Origin: Schizochytrium sp. CCTCC M209059
Taxonomy: Eukaryota; Sar; Bigyra; Thraustochytrida; Thraustochytriidae
Reading direction: 5' to 3'
Assembly (NCBI GenBank): GCA_000818945.1
Contig: KN805370.1
Coordinates: 62,001-126,000 of the forward strand
DNA: 64,000 nt
The notes beneath the pieces are model-generated. The model made no database searches. It was not told where the DNA came from and was given only the letters and a program-made list of their open reading frames with translations. The position numbers and the translations under genes are program-made. Position 1 is the stretch's first letter, and each line of letters begins with the position of its first letter. Of the stretch, positions 10,000 through 21,374 are shown piece by piece.

Positions 10000-11028
10000 T
10001 CAACGAAAGGTGTTGCTGAGGCAGCTCAGAACGCTCATGTCCATCCAGTCGTCCGAGGAGGATGCGGCGGCGGAGGATGAAGAAGAGGACGAGGAAGAAG
10101 GTGCCAGGGGCTGGTACGTGGCGGCATTGATTTTGCGCTCAAGAGCGCGCACGGTTTCAACGGCGAGGCAGGAGCCCTCGACGAGAACGCCGAGGATGTA
10201 AGCGGACCATCGTTCACAGTCGGACACGTTGGTATCGAAAGGCAGGTCCTGGTCCTGCGTGGCGGCTGCGGTCGAGGTCTGCACGGGTCGAAGCCGGACT
10301 TCCATGGTCCGGGGTCGACCTACGCATGATGACCTGCTTGGGAAGATCTGCACGGGGGCGGGGGCGACAGCGGCCTCCGCTGCGCCTGCTGATGGTTTTG
10401 CCGCGATGGCGTGAGCGTGGGAGAAGGGGCTCGAGCAGGAAAACGAGGTGTGATGTGAAGGTCCTGCGTGCGCCCTGCGTTCGGCAGAGAGCGTCCTTGC
10501 CCTGGGCCTCGAGATGGCTTGTGAGGACGAGAGCGAGGGCGAGGGCGAGGGCGAGGAAGAGGGTGAGGACGAAGGAGACGCCTCCTTTTGCTCTTCTTCT
10601 TCTTCTTCTTCTTCTTCTTCTTCTTCTTCTACTACTACTTCTTCTCCTCTTTCTGCGTCAACGGGATGCGGGACATGGTTTGCGTTGCGTTGTTTGGACC
10701 CCCATGCGAGACAGGTGAGGTTGATATCTTTGCTGTCATTGTTGCTGAAGGTGCTGGTATTATTGCTGTGGAGATTGTGCGATACTTCGGCGGGCATGTC
10801 GATGAGGAGCTCGAGCGACTTGAGCGGGCCGACCCCCTTTTGCTGGAGCTGCGCTGCGTCTGTCCTTGCCTGCTGCTTCATCTGCACGAGCTTCTGCCGC
10901 TTGAGCGCGCGCTTGAGCGCGACCATGCGCTCATAGTTCTCGGCGCTCCAGTGCTGCTTGAGCTCCCTCTCCTCGTCGCTCAGGTAGTAGCCCAGCACCT
11001 TGACGCTGCGGTTGAAGTGGACAACCAT
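10000..11028 (-). CDS. Hypothetical low-complexity protein
   Basis: The frame starts at an ATG at 11028 and encodes 342 residues. I do not recognise the family. Two parts look structured: residues 1-65, with LGYYLSDEERELKQHW followed by a basic helix, and residues about 275-320, with SDCERWSAYILGVLVEG and VRALERKINAA. The middle is low complexity: a run of about 15 Glu encoded by a GAA/GAG array, then Ser/Pro repeats. The tail is Ser-rich. The ordered ends argue for a real gene, while the repeats could inflate the frame. No targeting signal is evident. Confidence 0.5.
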   Translation of the reverse strand: MVVHFNRSVKVLGYYLSDEERELKQHWSAENYERMVALKRALKRQKLVQMKQQARTDAAQLQQKGVGPLKSLELLIDMPAEVSHNLHSNNTSTFSNNDSKDINLTCLAWGSKQRNANHVPHPVDAERGEEVVVEEEEEEEEEEEEEQKEASPSSSPSSSPSPSPSLSSSQAISRPRARTLSAERRAHAGPSHHTSFSCSSPFSHAHAIAAKPSAGAAEAAVAPAPVQIFPSRSSCVGRPRTMEVRLRPVQTSTAAATQDQDLPFDTNVSDCERWSAYILGVLVEGSCLAVETVRALERKINAATYQPLAPSSSSSSSSSAAASSSDDWMDMSVLSCLSNTFR

Positions 11029-11926
11029 TCGCGCGCGCCGCCTCCCCCCGCGGCCCCGCCCGCGCGGCTCTGCCGCCCCGCGCCGCGCCGCGGCTCAGCC
11101 TCGCGCCCTGAGGCCGAGCCACCGAGGCCAGGCCGCGCGGCCAAGATGGCGCTCCGCTCTGCCTGCTCTGCTTGCTCTGCTCGCTCTCGCTCTTCTCCCC
11201 CTCTCTCTCTCTCTGCCGGCCTGAGCTCTACGCTCTGCCTCCTCGGGCCTCGCGCCGCGCGCTCGGCTCTGCGGCGGCGCTGCTGTCTCCCGCCCGCGGC
11301 GAGGACGGCTGCGAGGTGATCGTCCGGCGGCCGGCGCGAGCGATGGATGGAGAGATGGATGGACGTCTGGATGGATGGATGGCGAGAGCGGCGGCGAGAT
11401 CGGAGGGGAGGGAGGCCTGGATGGACGATGGACGGACGAACGCAGGGACGACACGACGAGAGACACGGCCTGGGCTGTCGGCCTGTGCCTGCCTGCCTGC
11501 GCAGAGGCCACTCGCTCGGCGCGCGCGAGCCGCGGACCTTGGCGCTCGCCTGCCGGTCTCCCTGCCAACGCGGTCTGCCTGGGTCGGGTCTGTCGCAGCT
11601 TCGCCTGCGCCGCCGTGGCGGCCGTGCGCCCATGATTGACTCCCGCACTCATTCCTCTTTTTCCTTTTTTACCTTTCTTCCCTTTCCTTTTTTCTTTTTC
11701 TTTTTTCTTCTTTTGGTAAATATCCCTCTATCCCGGGCGACCGCACATGCGCATTCTTCAAAGAGTCAGCCGCCTCAGCTTCCCGGTCGCCCCGGCGCCC
11801 GGCGCCCCGCTCCCCCCCTCCCTCCCTCTCCTTCTCCCCTCCTCCTCGTCGCGCTCCCTGCCTCCGCCACCTCCCTCTGCGCCAGCCGCTGCCGCTACGC
11901 CGCCGCTTCGTCACGGGCTTCGAGCG

Positions 11927-11928
11927 GA

Positions 11929-11972
<44 letters not shown>

Positions 11973-12030
11973 ATTTGAAAAGAAAGAGCTTGAAAAGAAA
12001 GAATTGGAAAAGAAAGAACTCGAAAAAGAA
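11927..12030. repeat. GAAA array passing into a 15-bp minisatellite
   Basis: A perfect AAAG array (11927 to about 11970) changes into degenerate 15-bp units of the type GARYTYGAAAAGAAA (about 11971-12030). In one plus frame the units read as a five-residue ELEKK repeat, but no gene structure surrounds them. Confidence 0.8.
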
Positions 12031-12916
12031 GGAAAGGAAAAGAAAGAATTCGAAAGGTAAGAAGGAAAGGAAAAGATGCGCTGTACGTATAGCACTAGTA
12101 CTATGGCGAAAAGAAATCGGAGGCGCAGGAGGCGGCGGCGAGGGAGCCCGACCGTCCGCTGCTGGTGCTTGTGCCAGCAGGGCCCGCGACGCCTAACTGC
12201 CGCGCCAGAGCCGCCTTTGGCGCGTGCGTGCGTGCGTGCGTGCGTTGCCACGACGAACTGCCTGGCTGGCCGGGCTGCGCGAACAGACGCTGCTTAGGAG
12301 CGGGCTCGGGCCTGCGCCACGGCCCTGCGCTGCGCTGTGCCGTGCTGTGCTGTCATGGCTTGCCTGCCTGCGACGCGCACTCGCGCTCGCTGTCTCCAGC
12401 CCGCCAGCTCGCTCACTTACGTTATGATCTTATCTTATATCTGGTTAGGCCTCTCTCTATTCGTAGATAAATCTACGACCGACTTGGACCGACCGACCGA
12501 CCGACCAGATGACGGCGCCTGGATTCTTCGTACCAGCACGCACGCACGCACGCACGCACGCAAGACAGCGCCCGCAACAGCAACCGTCGAAGCAGCGCGG
12601 GCAAGCAAGGCAAGCAGGCGAAGAAGCAGGCAGCTCTCGCCATCTCAACTGCCGCTGCCTCGCCGTCCTCGCTTCCTCGCACGCCTTTTTTCTTCTTTCC
12701 CTTTTTCTTTCCTCTTATCCTTCCTCCCTTTCTTTTCTTTTCTTTTCTTTTCTTGCTTTATCTCTGGCTGGCTGGCTGGTGGAGGCCTCCCTTTTTCCCT
12801 GGTCTCCCGGCCGGCCCGCACGAGCACATCGCCTCGCCTCGCCTCGCTCGCGTCCGGCACGTCACGGGTGGCGCAGACAAGCGCGCAAGCAGGCGCAAGG
12901 GACGGGGCCCGCCTGG

Positions 12917-13247
<331 letters not shown>

Positions 13248-13852
13248 GGCCACGCCGCGCACCGAGCCTCCTCGCCCTCCATGCCGCTCGCTCCTCCATA
13301 TCCCAGTGACTGGACCGCCGCCGCTCGGCTTCACGCGTGCGTGCTCGCCGTCTGCCCCCCGCGATGAGCCCTCCCTCCCTCGCGCCGGCCGGGCTGGGCT
13401 CGCCTCCTCCACATGCATGCATGCATGCATGCATGCATGCCATGCTCGCATTCGTTCCTCGCGCGCATCCACGCTAGCATGCACGCGCCCACGCGCCGTC
13501 CGTGGCCGTCAATGGACGCCCTGGGCCACGCCTTCCGCCCCGTTTTCTGCTTCTTCTCTCTCCTTCTTTTTCTGTAGGCGCGGGACTTGGAAAGCGATTC
13601 GACGGCGGTCTGAACCGCCGCTTCGAATCCGGGAAAGAATGAAAGCAAGAAAGAAAGCAAGAACGAGTGAGCGAGCGAACGGACGGCGCGCGCTCGAACG
13701 ACTCGGAAAAAGGAGGGAATGAATGGTCCAACCACGAACGAACGAAAGAAAGATCGCCGAATGCGACAAAGCCCGACAGCCTGCCCGACTTACCACGCGT
13801 GCTCGCCTGCAGGTTCGCCTTCGCCGGGGCTGGCGATCTCGACGGAGCAGGC

Positions 13853-13853
13853 G

Positions 13854-13915
<62 letters not shown>

Positions 13916-13992
13916 ACAAGCAAACAAGCAAGCAAACAAACAAGCAAGCAAGCAAACAAACAAGCAAGCAAACAAGCAAGCAAGCAAGCAAG
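13853..13992. repeat. AAGC/AAAC tetranucleotide array
   Basis: About 140 bp of AAGC units with interspersed AAAC units in the distal half. The interruptions suggest an older array than the CAGA array 600 bp away. Confidence 0.9.
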
Positions 13993-15362
13993 ACGCACAC
14001 TATGGGAGACTCGATTGGAGGGCCAGGATTGTGCGAGGCGCCTTCGCACCTAAAAAGAAGTCTCGCCTCAAACGAGTGGCCTGGCGTTGTCCCGCGCGCC
14101 ATCATCGCGGCCCTTGGGCAGGAGCGAGCGAGCGAGCGAATTCGTCGCACTCGCAGTCGCAGTCGTGCGCTGGCGCGGGTTGCATAGCGGCCGGTCGCGT
14201 CCCTACGCGGAGGGCGCATGCAGGTGCTCGGCGCGCTGACTCGCGCGTGGCGGATTGGACCTCGCTCGTTAGACCGTATACAACCGGCGGTTAGCCAGTT
14301 CACAGAATTTTTTTTTCACCTGCTCCCCTTTCTGTGCCTGCACGCGCCGCGCGACCGAACGCCCCGGCCTCGGCCCCGGCCTAGGCCCCGACCCAAGCAG
14401 AAAGACACACCCCGCGTTGCGCTCGCATCCCTGTTGGCCGCGGCCGCACCTCTGCCGCGCCCTGTCGTCTCGTCCGTCATCCACGCAACTGGCACTCGTC
14501 GCGGCGGCCATCTCGTGCGCACCATCGACCAACGTTGGTTGCAGCAACAAAAGAAAAAGAAAAAGAAAAAGAAAAAGAAAGAAGGGAGAAAAATTGATAA
14601 AAGAAAAAAAAAGGAAAAAGAAAAAAAGAAAGAAAGAAAATGTCGCTCCGTACGTCACCGTGACTGTGGGGGGGCCGCGGGACCTTTTGCGAAAAGAGCG
14701 CCGCGCGTGCCCAGGTCGAGTGCATAATCTCATCTACCTTTAAATAGAAAAAGGTACACGCTAACCCCCTAATTCCGCGTGCGCGGCAGGAAGGACCGCC
14801 ATGTTGGTGCGGGTTCCCCCTACGCAGTTCCACAGTGAAGGGCAGGAAGCGCGAGTGGGCGCCTCCAATATCGGATGGCTGGCAGAGCAGTCACTCCCGG
14901 CCGTCCCCAGCCACGATTAGCCCATGCTGACAGCGGAAAAAGGAAGCAAGCAAGGGAAAGAGGGAAGCAGGGACGCAGGGACGCAGCGACATTGTGCTGA
15001 CTCTGATCAAAGAAACTTTCGGTGATACTTGATTCGTTGGGATAGTGTCCGCTCGTGAAGTGTACCAACGCCTGGAAGCCAGCGTGGACGCGGAAATCCA
15101 TTCATTTTGACTTTTCTGCTCGCCATGCATCGTTCTCTGCACAGCAAGCATGAATTGTCCAGCCACTTATGTCTAGGCCTAGGCCTAGACCTAGGCTTAT
15201 CTGTGAACTATCATTGCCTCCGTAGGCCTAGCTAGGCCTAGCGTGAATAGTGTCATCAGCGAATTTTTCTGGCGCGAACGACACTCTCGCTCGCCATTCA
15301 AGCTCGCGCAAAAATCCAGCCATTCTGGCTTCCATTTATGACATCTCAGCCTTGGCTTGGCT

Positions 15363-15458
15363 TGCGTTCCTAACCTGGATCTAGTTTGCACTCCTAATAT
15401 GGATCTAGGTTACTCTCCTAGCCTGGATCTGCCTTGCACACAGGGCCTAGATCTGCTG
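15363..15458 (+). repeat. Four tandem 24-bp degenerate units
   Basis: Units begin at 15363, 15387, 15411 and 15435 and share the core CCTRRYMTGGATCTRG. In one frame they read as an eight-residue repeat with a P-x-LDL core, but no ATG opens that frame. They lie 170 bp beyond the stop of the alkane monooxygenase gene. Confidence 0.7.
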
Positions 15459-15624
15459 GAGCATATTTCTGGCATGCATTGCCTTACCTCAACCTCCTCC
15501 CTCTCCTCAACGTCAACTTTACCAGCTCAGCTCTTCTCTCTGACTTATTATGAACAAGACTTTGGAAAAACAACATTATCATTTCACTACCATTGCATTG
15601 CAATATATTGCATGATTTGATCAC

Positions 15625-17085
15625 TTATGCGCGAGCGAGTGCTGCAATTCGAGAGCGCTCCGAGTACACAAGTCCAGCGGTGGCGACGCCGCCAAAGGCC
15701 AGCGAATAAGCAGCCATCTTGAAGCGAGCCGTGCGCAGCGCCGCTTGCCACGTTCCTTCGCCATCAGGGTCACGCTTCCGGGCATTGTTGGCCTCGACGA
15801 GCGGATTCATCACGGCGCGAAACAGCGGAGGAAAAAAGGCCAACGTGATGAGACCGGGGTACCCCGAGGGCAACTGCGGAGACTCCTGAAAGTTGCGCAG
15901 CAAGTGATACGGCCGCTTCTCAAAGGTGTGATGGTCGCTGTGCCGCTGCAGCTTGTACAAGAAGGTGTTTGAAATGCGGTGCGGCGCATTCCACGAGTGT
16001 GTTGGGTTCACCCTCTCATAAGAGCCGTCAGGGAGCTTTTCGCGACGCAAGCCGTAGTGCTCCAAGTAGTTGACCACCTCCAAAAGACTCGCTGCGCCAA
16101 GGCCTTGCAGATAAAAGTATGCCAGCGCACGAGGCACGCTGCCGCCCGAGCGCCGCGCGATAAAAACCGCCCACAAAAAGGGAAGTACCGCAGACCACAC
16201 CATGCGGTTCTGCAGCACAGAACGCGAGCCCTCGGCGCTGAGACGCTTTTGCTCGATGCGCCACGCCGAGATCCAAGACCCGATAAAGGTGCGCGGTAGA
16301 AAGGCGTACACGCTTTCATTAAGCCGGGAGGTCGCCGGGTCCTCCGGGGTCGCCACGTTCTTGTGGTGACCGTCCGTGTGCTCGAATCCCCAGTGCACGT
16401 AGTTGCAGTTCACCAAGAGCGCGTTCGCGCACAGCTTCTCAAACCAGTGATCCTTGTGCACCAGCTCGTGCGAGGCGTTGATGCCAATGCCGCCGTTGAA
16501 AACGGCCAGCGTCAAGACCATGCCAATCTTCTCCAATGCGCTCAGGCGTGACTTGGGATTGCTCAGCTCCGCAATCATCTTGTACGTCGTCAGGATCTCC
16601 GCCACCGTCCACACGTAGAGTGGCATACGGAAGCGTGTGTCCTGCTTGTAGCGCTTTTGGTCCTCGGGCAGAGGATTGGTCCAGTCCTCGGGAAGAACAA
16701 TGTCCAGCACAGGAAGCATGGCAAAGGCTGCCCACAAAATGTTTCGCGTGCGGTGCCACACGGACATTCCAGCCTTTGAAGGCGCAAACGCCGCCTCGCC
16801 CAGTCGAAACATGGTGGCTGCCTCGGCCATGCGCACCACCGAGGTGATCCAGTACTCGAGCACACCGGACCATCCCAGGTTCGTTGCCGCGCCTCGGCTC
16901 ATGTTAAATCTCTTGCCTCGAATGGACACCGTCTTGTGCTCCGCGTCCTTGCTCACGCCTCGTTGCGCGGAAACGAACGCCTCGTATTGCTGCATACCCA
17001 GCACCACCACAATCCACGTAAAGAACGCGCTCTCCCGAGGGTTCTCCTTGTACATGGTCCAGAACTTGCTCATCGACGGCGCCAT
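15625..17085 (-). CDS. alkB: AlkB-type alkane 1-monooxygenase (integral-membrane diiron)
   Basis: The ATG at 17085 gives 486 residues; an in-frame TTG 21 bp upstream was not used. All AlkB signatures are present: HELVHK (206-211), EHTDGHHKNVATPEDPA (from 235), NYLEHYGL (339-346) and LQRHSDHH (379-386). These His clusters bind the diiron centre that inserts O2-derived oxygen at the terminal carbon of alkanes or alkyl chains, with electrons from rubredoxin or a similar donor. Hydrophobic segments flank the motifs, as expected for a membrane enzyme. Length is close to the bacterial norm of about 400 residues plus a longer N terminus. AlkB is mainly bacterial, so ancient lateral transfer is plausible, although base composition matches neighbouring genes. 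No rubredoxin domain or gene is visible nearby. Confidence 0.93.
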   Translation of the reverse strand: MAPSMSKFWTMYKENPRESAFFTWIVVVLGMQQYEAFVSAQRGVSKDAEHKTVSIRGKRFNMSRGAATNLGWSGVLEYWITSVVRMAEAATMFRLGEAAFAPSKAGMSVWHRTRNILWAAFAMLPVLDIVLPEDWTNPLPEDQKRYKQDTRFRMPLYVWTVAEILTTYKMIAELSNPKSRLSALEKIGMVLTLAVFNGGIGINASHELVHKDHWFEKLCANALLVNCNYVHWGFEHTDGHHKNVATPEDPATSRLNESVYAFLPRTFIGSWISAWRIEQKRLSAEGSRSVLQNRMVWSAVLPFLWAVFIARRSGGSVPRALAYFYLQGLGAASLLEVVNYLEHYGLRREKLPDGSYERVNPTHSWNAPHRISNTFLYKLQRHSDHHTFEKRPYHLLRNFQESPQLPSGYPGLITLAFFPPLFRAVMNPLVEANNARKRDPDGEGTWQAALRTARFKMAAYSLAFGGVATAGLVYSERSRIAALARA

Positions 17086-18359
17086 GATGGATGCCCACCC
17101 ACCCAATCAGCGCGCTTCTCCTCCTCCTCCTCTCCTCCGCTCCCTCGCACGACAATCGCGGTCTCGCGCGCTTCCGCTGCCTCCCCTGCTCCTCAGCCTG
17201 CGCAATCCCCGCAAGGAGTCCCTGCTTCGCGCCGCCGAAAAGGGTCTGCCTGCTGCCGCCGCTGCTCGCGCGTGGCCCAGGCCGGGAGAATCAGAATCAG
17301 ATCTGCTCCTCGTTTGCCTCCCTGCCAGCGATGCGAGCTCGCCCGGTCAGGCCCACGCCGGTGCACGTTGGATCCTCCATATCCTTGAGCCCTGCCCGCA
17401 TGCATGCATGCACGTATGCGTGTATGCGTGCGAGCATGCATGCATGCACGCATGTAAGCATGTATGCGTGTGCGTGCCTGCCCGCATGCGCGCACGCTCG
17501 CACATCTTCGTCCGTGGCGCGGCGTGCTTCCCGCGTGCGCTGCGCCGCGCAGACCTCCAGGTCCGTGCTCGCGACGCGCGACGACGACCGCCGCGGAGGG
17601 CGCGCGCTGCGCCGGGCGCGCTTTGCGCCGGGCGCTTGCGTTCGTTCGCGCGAGCCGCGGAGGGGCGCCAGCATTGCAAATCGCGCCGCAAACGGACGGG
17701 TCGCGGCGCCGCGCGATGCGCGCGGGGCGCGCCGGCAGCCAGAGCCCGCCCGCGCTCGCTCTGCGGCCGCGGCCTCCCTCCCTCCCTCCCTCCCTCCCTC
17801 GGCCGCGCCCCTTCGCGCGCGCGCGGCGCGGCCTGGGTGCAGCTGGTGGCCTGCGCGCGGGCGCGGGAGCGAGCATGGGAGCGAGCGAGCGAGCTGGCGG
17901 CGCGCTCTTGGGACGTGCGCGGGGACACCCGGTGTGCGCGGCTCGCCTGTGTCTAGCTGAAATCTTGCGATGGGCCGGGTGCAAAAGAGGGTGGATGCCG
18001 CGACGCGCTTTCTCGCGGGTGTCAGCGTCGTCTGTTGAACACCAGGGGCGGGCTTCATGGCTGGGGGGATGGGAGGCCGCCGGCACGCGTTTGCCTGCCT
18101 TGCGGCGTGACTTGGAGCGACTGTTGTAGAATCATCTTATTGTTATATTATTTTGCCTCTCGCTTTATTCATAAAAAGCTTGGTCCTCACTCGGATAGTA
18201 AACTTGTGACCCTCCTCGATCATATCACGAGTCTACGATGCAACGTCTTTCTCGTTGAAGAATGTGTTGGTTGATGTTTCTCTCCTCTGATTTCCTCTTC
18301 CAGTAGTTTCTCCCCCTCTTCACGACTATCAACGTCGCCCGTCGTTGCGGCAGAAAAAA
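17086..18359. other. GC-rich intergenic region
   Basis: This lies upstream of the alkane monooxygenase gene and beyond the 3' end of the glycosyltransferase gene. It contains alternating ATGC/GTAT repeats (about 17398-17475), a CCCT array (17774-17800) and very GC-rich DNA at 17510-17960. Long open frames on both strands are compositional. The last 240 bp are AT-richer and probably form a 3' UTR. Confidence 0.55.
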
Positions 18360-20179
18360 TCACAGCCCACTCTTGCGTTCCGTCGTCGAGTCAGAGACAT
18401 TGTACTGCAAGCTTAGCTCTGCGATCTCGTCGAGCTTCGCGTCCAGGAATTTGCGCTCTTCTCGCGAGCCTCCTTTCTCTAGCAAGTCCGTTCGAATGAT
18501 CTTGGCACCAACAAAGCCAAGTCTTCGATACGGGTCGAAAGCCATCATGTTGTACTTGGGGTCAAGCAAACCATATCCTTGCGGCTTCAAAAAGCGATAA
18601 AAGAAATCTGTCTCGCATGGAGTCCGTAATGGACTGAATCGCTTGCGACCATTCATGATTCGTCTATAGAATGCGGTGTCAGGTCGCGTCACGAGCACGC
18701 TGCCACTCGGATAATGAGCTTCCGGCTTGTTTTCTGGCTCTTCCACGAGACATAGATTGAACTCGCTTGGACACACTCTCCAAAGCCCACTTATATCGTC
18801 TAAAATGATGGTATCGGGGTCAATGTGAACGACCACATCCCAATTCTTCAAGCCAAAGAGCTGTAATTTTGTAAATCCGTGCTTGAAACGTGCGCCACGA
18901 GGATTCGGGCAAAAAAGGGAAGGCACCTTGATGGCGTGTCCACCTTTTGCCACGAGCCACTCACGAACTTCTGGGTAGGCGTTCTCTGTGTAAATGATTG
19001 CCTGATTTTCCAGGGAATCTTACCCAGAGCAAATTGACTGACAAAGTGTTTCATGAGCGCTGCACTCGAAGCAATAACGGCCTCATCTTCTTGCGTGGGC
19101 GGGGTGACGAGCGTCGCGTACAAAACGTGCCATGGCATACGATTCTTCATTTCGGCACTGAACAAATCAACGACGCGGTCAACTTTGCGCAATAGAATTC
19201 GAAAATCCGCACGGTTCATGGACGGGACGTGTGATGGAGCATACTGTATCACAAAGGCATCCTCGAGCTTGTGCGACGTCTTTGTCTCGAACGTAATAGT
19301 ATTGAACCTCGGATCTATGACCATGCGCTCTTTGTATGTAAAGTAGGTGTTAAACAGAGCCTTTGCACAGGACGCGGTGCGGAATCGAGGCATTGAAGCA
19401 ATGCGCGCGAGATCCTCGCAGCGGTCTTTTGATGGGAAAGCCACCATGACCCCTGGATCAACCTTGTAATAAGGAAGGTCCTCGCCGGCGGCCACTGCAC
19501 ACAGTCCCGCACCATCGCCGCCTTCGCACCCCGCGATGAGACCGTTAATGTCGCGCATGACGATGGTCCTTACATCCATAAAAATGACTTGCCGGTACTT
19601 TTCCATACACCAGGCATAGGCTTGTGTCATTCGATGTCCAAAACCGGGTTGCCCAGTGTTCCTCGCTGTTGCACACGATAGCTCCGACACGTTGAAAGTC
19701 GACACGCCTAGTTTTTGCGCCCACGAAACTAATTCTCGAGGCGCCTCGGGGGTGGCAAGAATACCCATGCGTTCCCATTCAATTTTTCCGTACTTGTACT
19801 TTGTAACCATGTGTCGTTTGAAAATCCTTGCTCCGACGCGGCCTGTACTTGAGCGGTCAAGCACAGTTACCCAGAGTGTAGGTCTGTTATCTGGACGAGG
19901 GGGCAATGCTGGTCTTGGTGGTCTTGTTTTTGACGGCATAAGCGGTGGAAACGGTTTTAGAAGAGAGCGCGTAGCTGGTGGTCTTCCCATAGAGCTTGAA
20001 AGAGACCAATAGTTCACGATTACAATCGTCAGAGCAAGAGCGCTCGCTACGAGCATCACCACCGGCACTGCACGAGAGCGCGGGTTTGTTTGAAGCCAAC
20101 GTTTTCTCGACGGCGCCGCGGTTGCCGCGGCGTGCCGATTTCTAGACACCCTATCGCGACGCGCAGAAGACCTCATCAT
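18360..20179 (-). CDS. Tandem GT8-like type II membrane glycosyltransferase, frame interrupted
   Basis: Starting at the ATG at 20179, the product has a short basic tail, one membrane anchor (residues about 38-57) and a lumenal GT8/glycogenin-like domain, typical of a Golgi enzyme. That domain's DxD site reads FMDVRT, so the metal-binding motif is degenerate. A second GT8-like domain follows in another frame (18360 to about 19016) and has an intact HIDPDT. The two domains align with each other, including GKIxW followed about ten residues later by a PE-x-W block, which places the frame break at about 19010-19025 (TGGAAAATCAGG). One extra base in the A run would restore continuity. Alternatively a 38-nt GTAAG...ACAG intron could bridge the frames, but it would delete the block conserved between the domains. 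Acceptor and sugar are unknown. Confidence 0.65.
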
Positions 20180-21374
20180 GTCTTTGCGTCGCGAAACCAG
20201 GCTCTACGCCGCGAGACGGCACGTTGCCCCGCCCCTCTCTCCCTCCGCGCCTCTGTTTGCCGCCCCGCCTCGCGCCGCCCGCCTCTGTTTGCCGCCCCGC
20301 CTCGCTGCGCCCGCCGCGACGCACGCCACATCTACACACGCGCTGCGCGAATATCGAAAGAGCGGTTTGTTAGTATTCGTAAGTGTGCCTGTTTGACTAC
20401 GACCTATACACATGGAAGTAGAAGTCCTCCATGGTAGCGTCCGCCGAAAAGAACGCCTGAGGAGGTCCTCTCTTCCCGCCTCGCCTCCTTCGAGCTTGTC
20501 TCTCGCCGATCCGCGACTCTTCAAGTCTGCCAGCCTGGAGTCAGAGCGGCAGTATCTCTATCAGCCTGAGAGTGGCAGGTGTAGGCACACGCAACTGCGC
20601 GAGTCTGAAGTCGTGTGCATCACACAGGCCTCTGCCAGCTCAGCAAGTTTGTGCCTAGGCTACTGCGCGATAAGCATGCGAGCAAAGGCAAAAGGAAAGA
20701 AACACGCAGTTCTCCGTCGCGTCGCATTGTGTGGAGCGCCGTGGCGCCTCGCGCCCGCGCCGCAGCAAGACTTTGGTTGCGAATCGCGAGTTACTTAGAG
20801 CTAGCTGCCCAAGTTGGGCTTGCGTGGTGAACGCCATCGATGGCTCAAGCGCGAAGGCGAGGGAAATGGATGATCCATCGTTACTGTCCGTCAAAGATGA
20901 CGATCAAAGACGGAAATGTCAAAGATCCATCCTCCTTTTTCACCACGGTCTCAACTTTGTGAGGTCTTCAACTTGATGAGGTTGACAACTGGACGAGGTT
21001 GTCAACTCGATGGGGTTCAACTTTAAAAAACTTATCGACTTCTACCAGGTCTAGGCCACCGATGGTGGATGGAGGATGGAGGAATGAAGTTCAACTTCTT
21101 CTTTGAGCAGGTGACGGATGCCTCGGTACGAACGAACGAACGAACGAATGAATCGCGCCAGTGTTGCGTCCTTTCCCTCCGCCCGGATTCCCGGGATGAC
21201 GCCTTTATCCCCCCCCTGCGTTCGGCCCCGGCTTTCCGGGGCGGCGTCGCTTTGGATTTCCCGGGACGGCTTGTGGAATAAATGAATAAATGAATGAATG
21301 AATAAATGAATGAATGAATGCGTGGAACCCGGAGCGAGCAAAGCCTTAGCATCATTCCGACAGCGAGGGCGAGG
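20180..21374. promoter_or_regulatory. Divergent intergenic region with AATG array
   Basis: This separates the glycosyltransferase start (minus) from the PARG start (plus). No gene is supported. It contains an ACGA array (about 21127-21148) and an AATA/AATG array (21277-21320) directly before the PARG coding region. Both promoters presumably lie here; I cannot point to a specific element. Confidence 0.4.

Noticed and set aside
11347..12060. Plus-strand frame ending in EKKELEKKELEKK repeats
   Set aside because: The repeat is a GAAA-derived minisatellite and the rest of the frame is GC-rich low complexity without a domain.
13590..13640. TTCGAATCC resembling a tRNA T arm
   Set aside because: The flanking bases do not form a T stem and no acceptor or anticodon arm can be built.
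17086..17106. Longer alkane monooxygenase start seven codons upstream
   Set aside because: The codon is TTG; the ATG at 17085 is in a good position and no family sequence lies before it.
17091..18129. Several long Arg/Ala-rich open frames on both strands
   Set aside because: Typical of GC-rich non-coding DNA; overlapping in many frames and without recognisable motifs.
18978..19017. A 38-nt intron in the glycosyltransferase gene
   Set aside because: It has GT and AG ends and restores frame, but would delete a block conserved between the two domains; kept only as an alternative.
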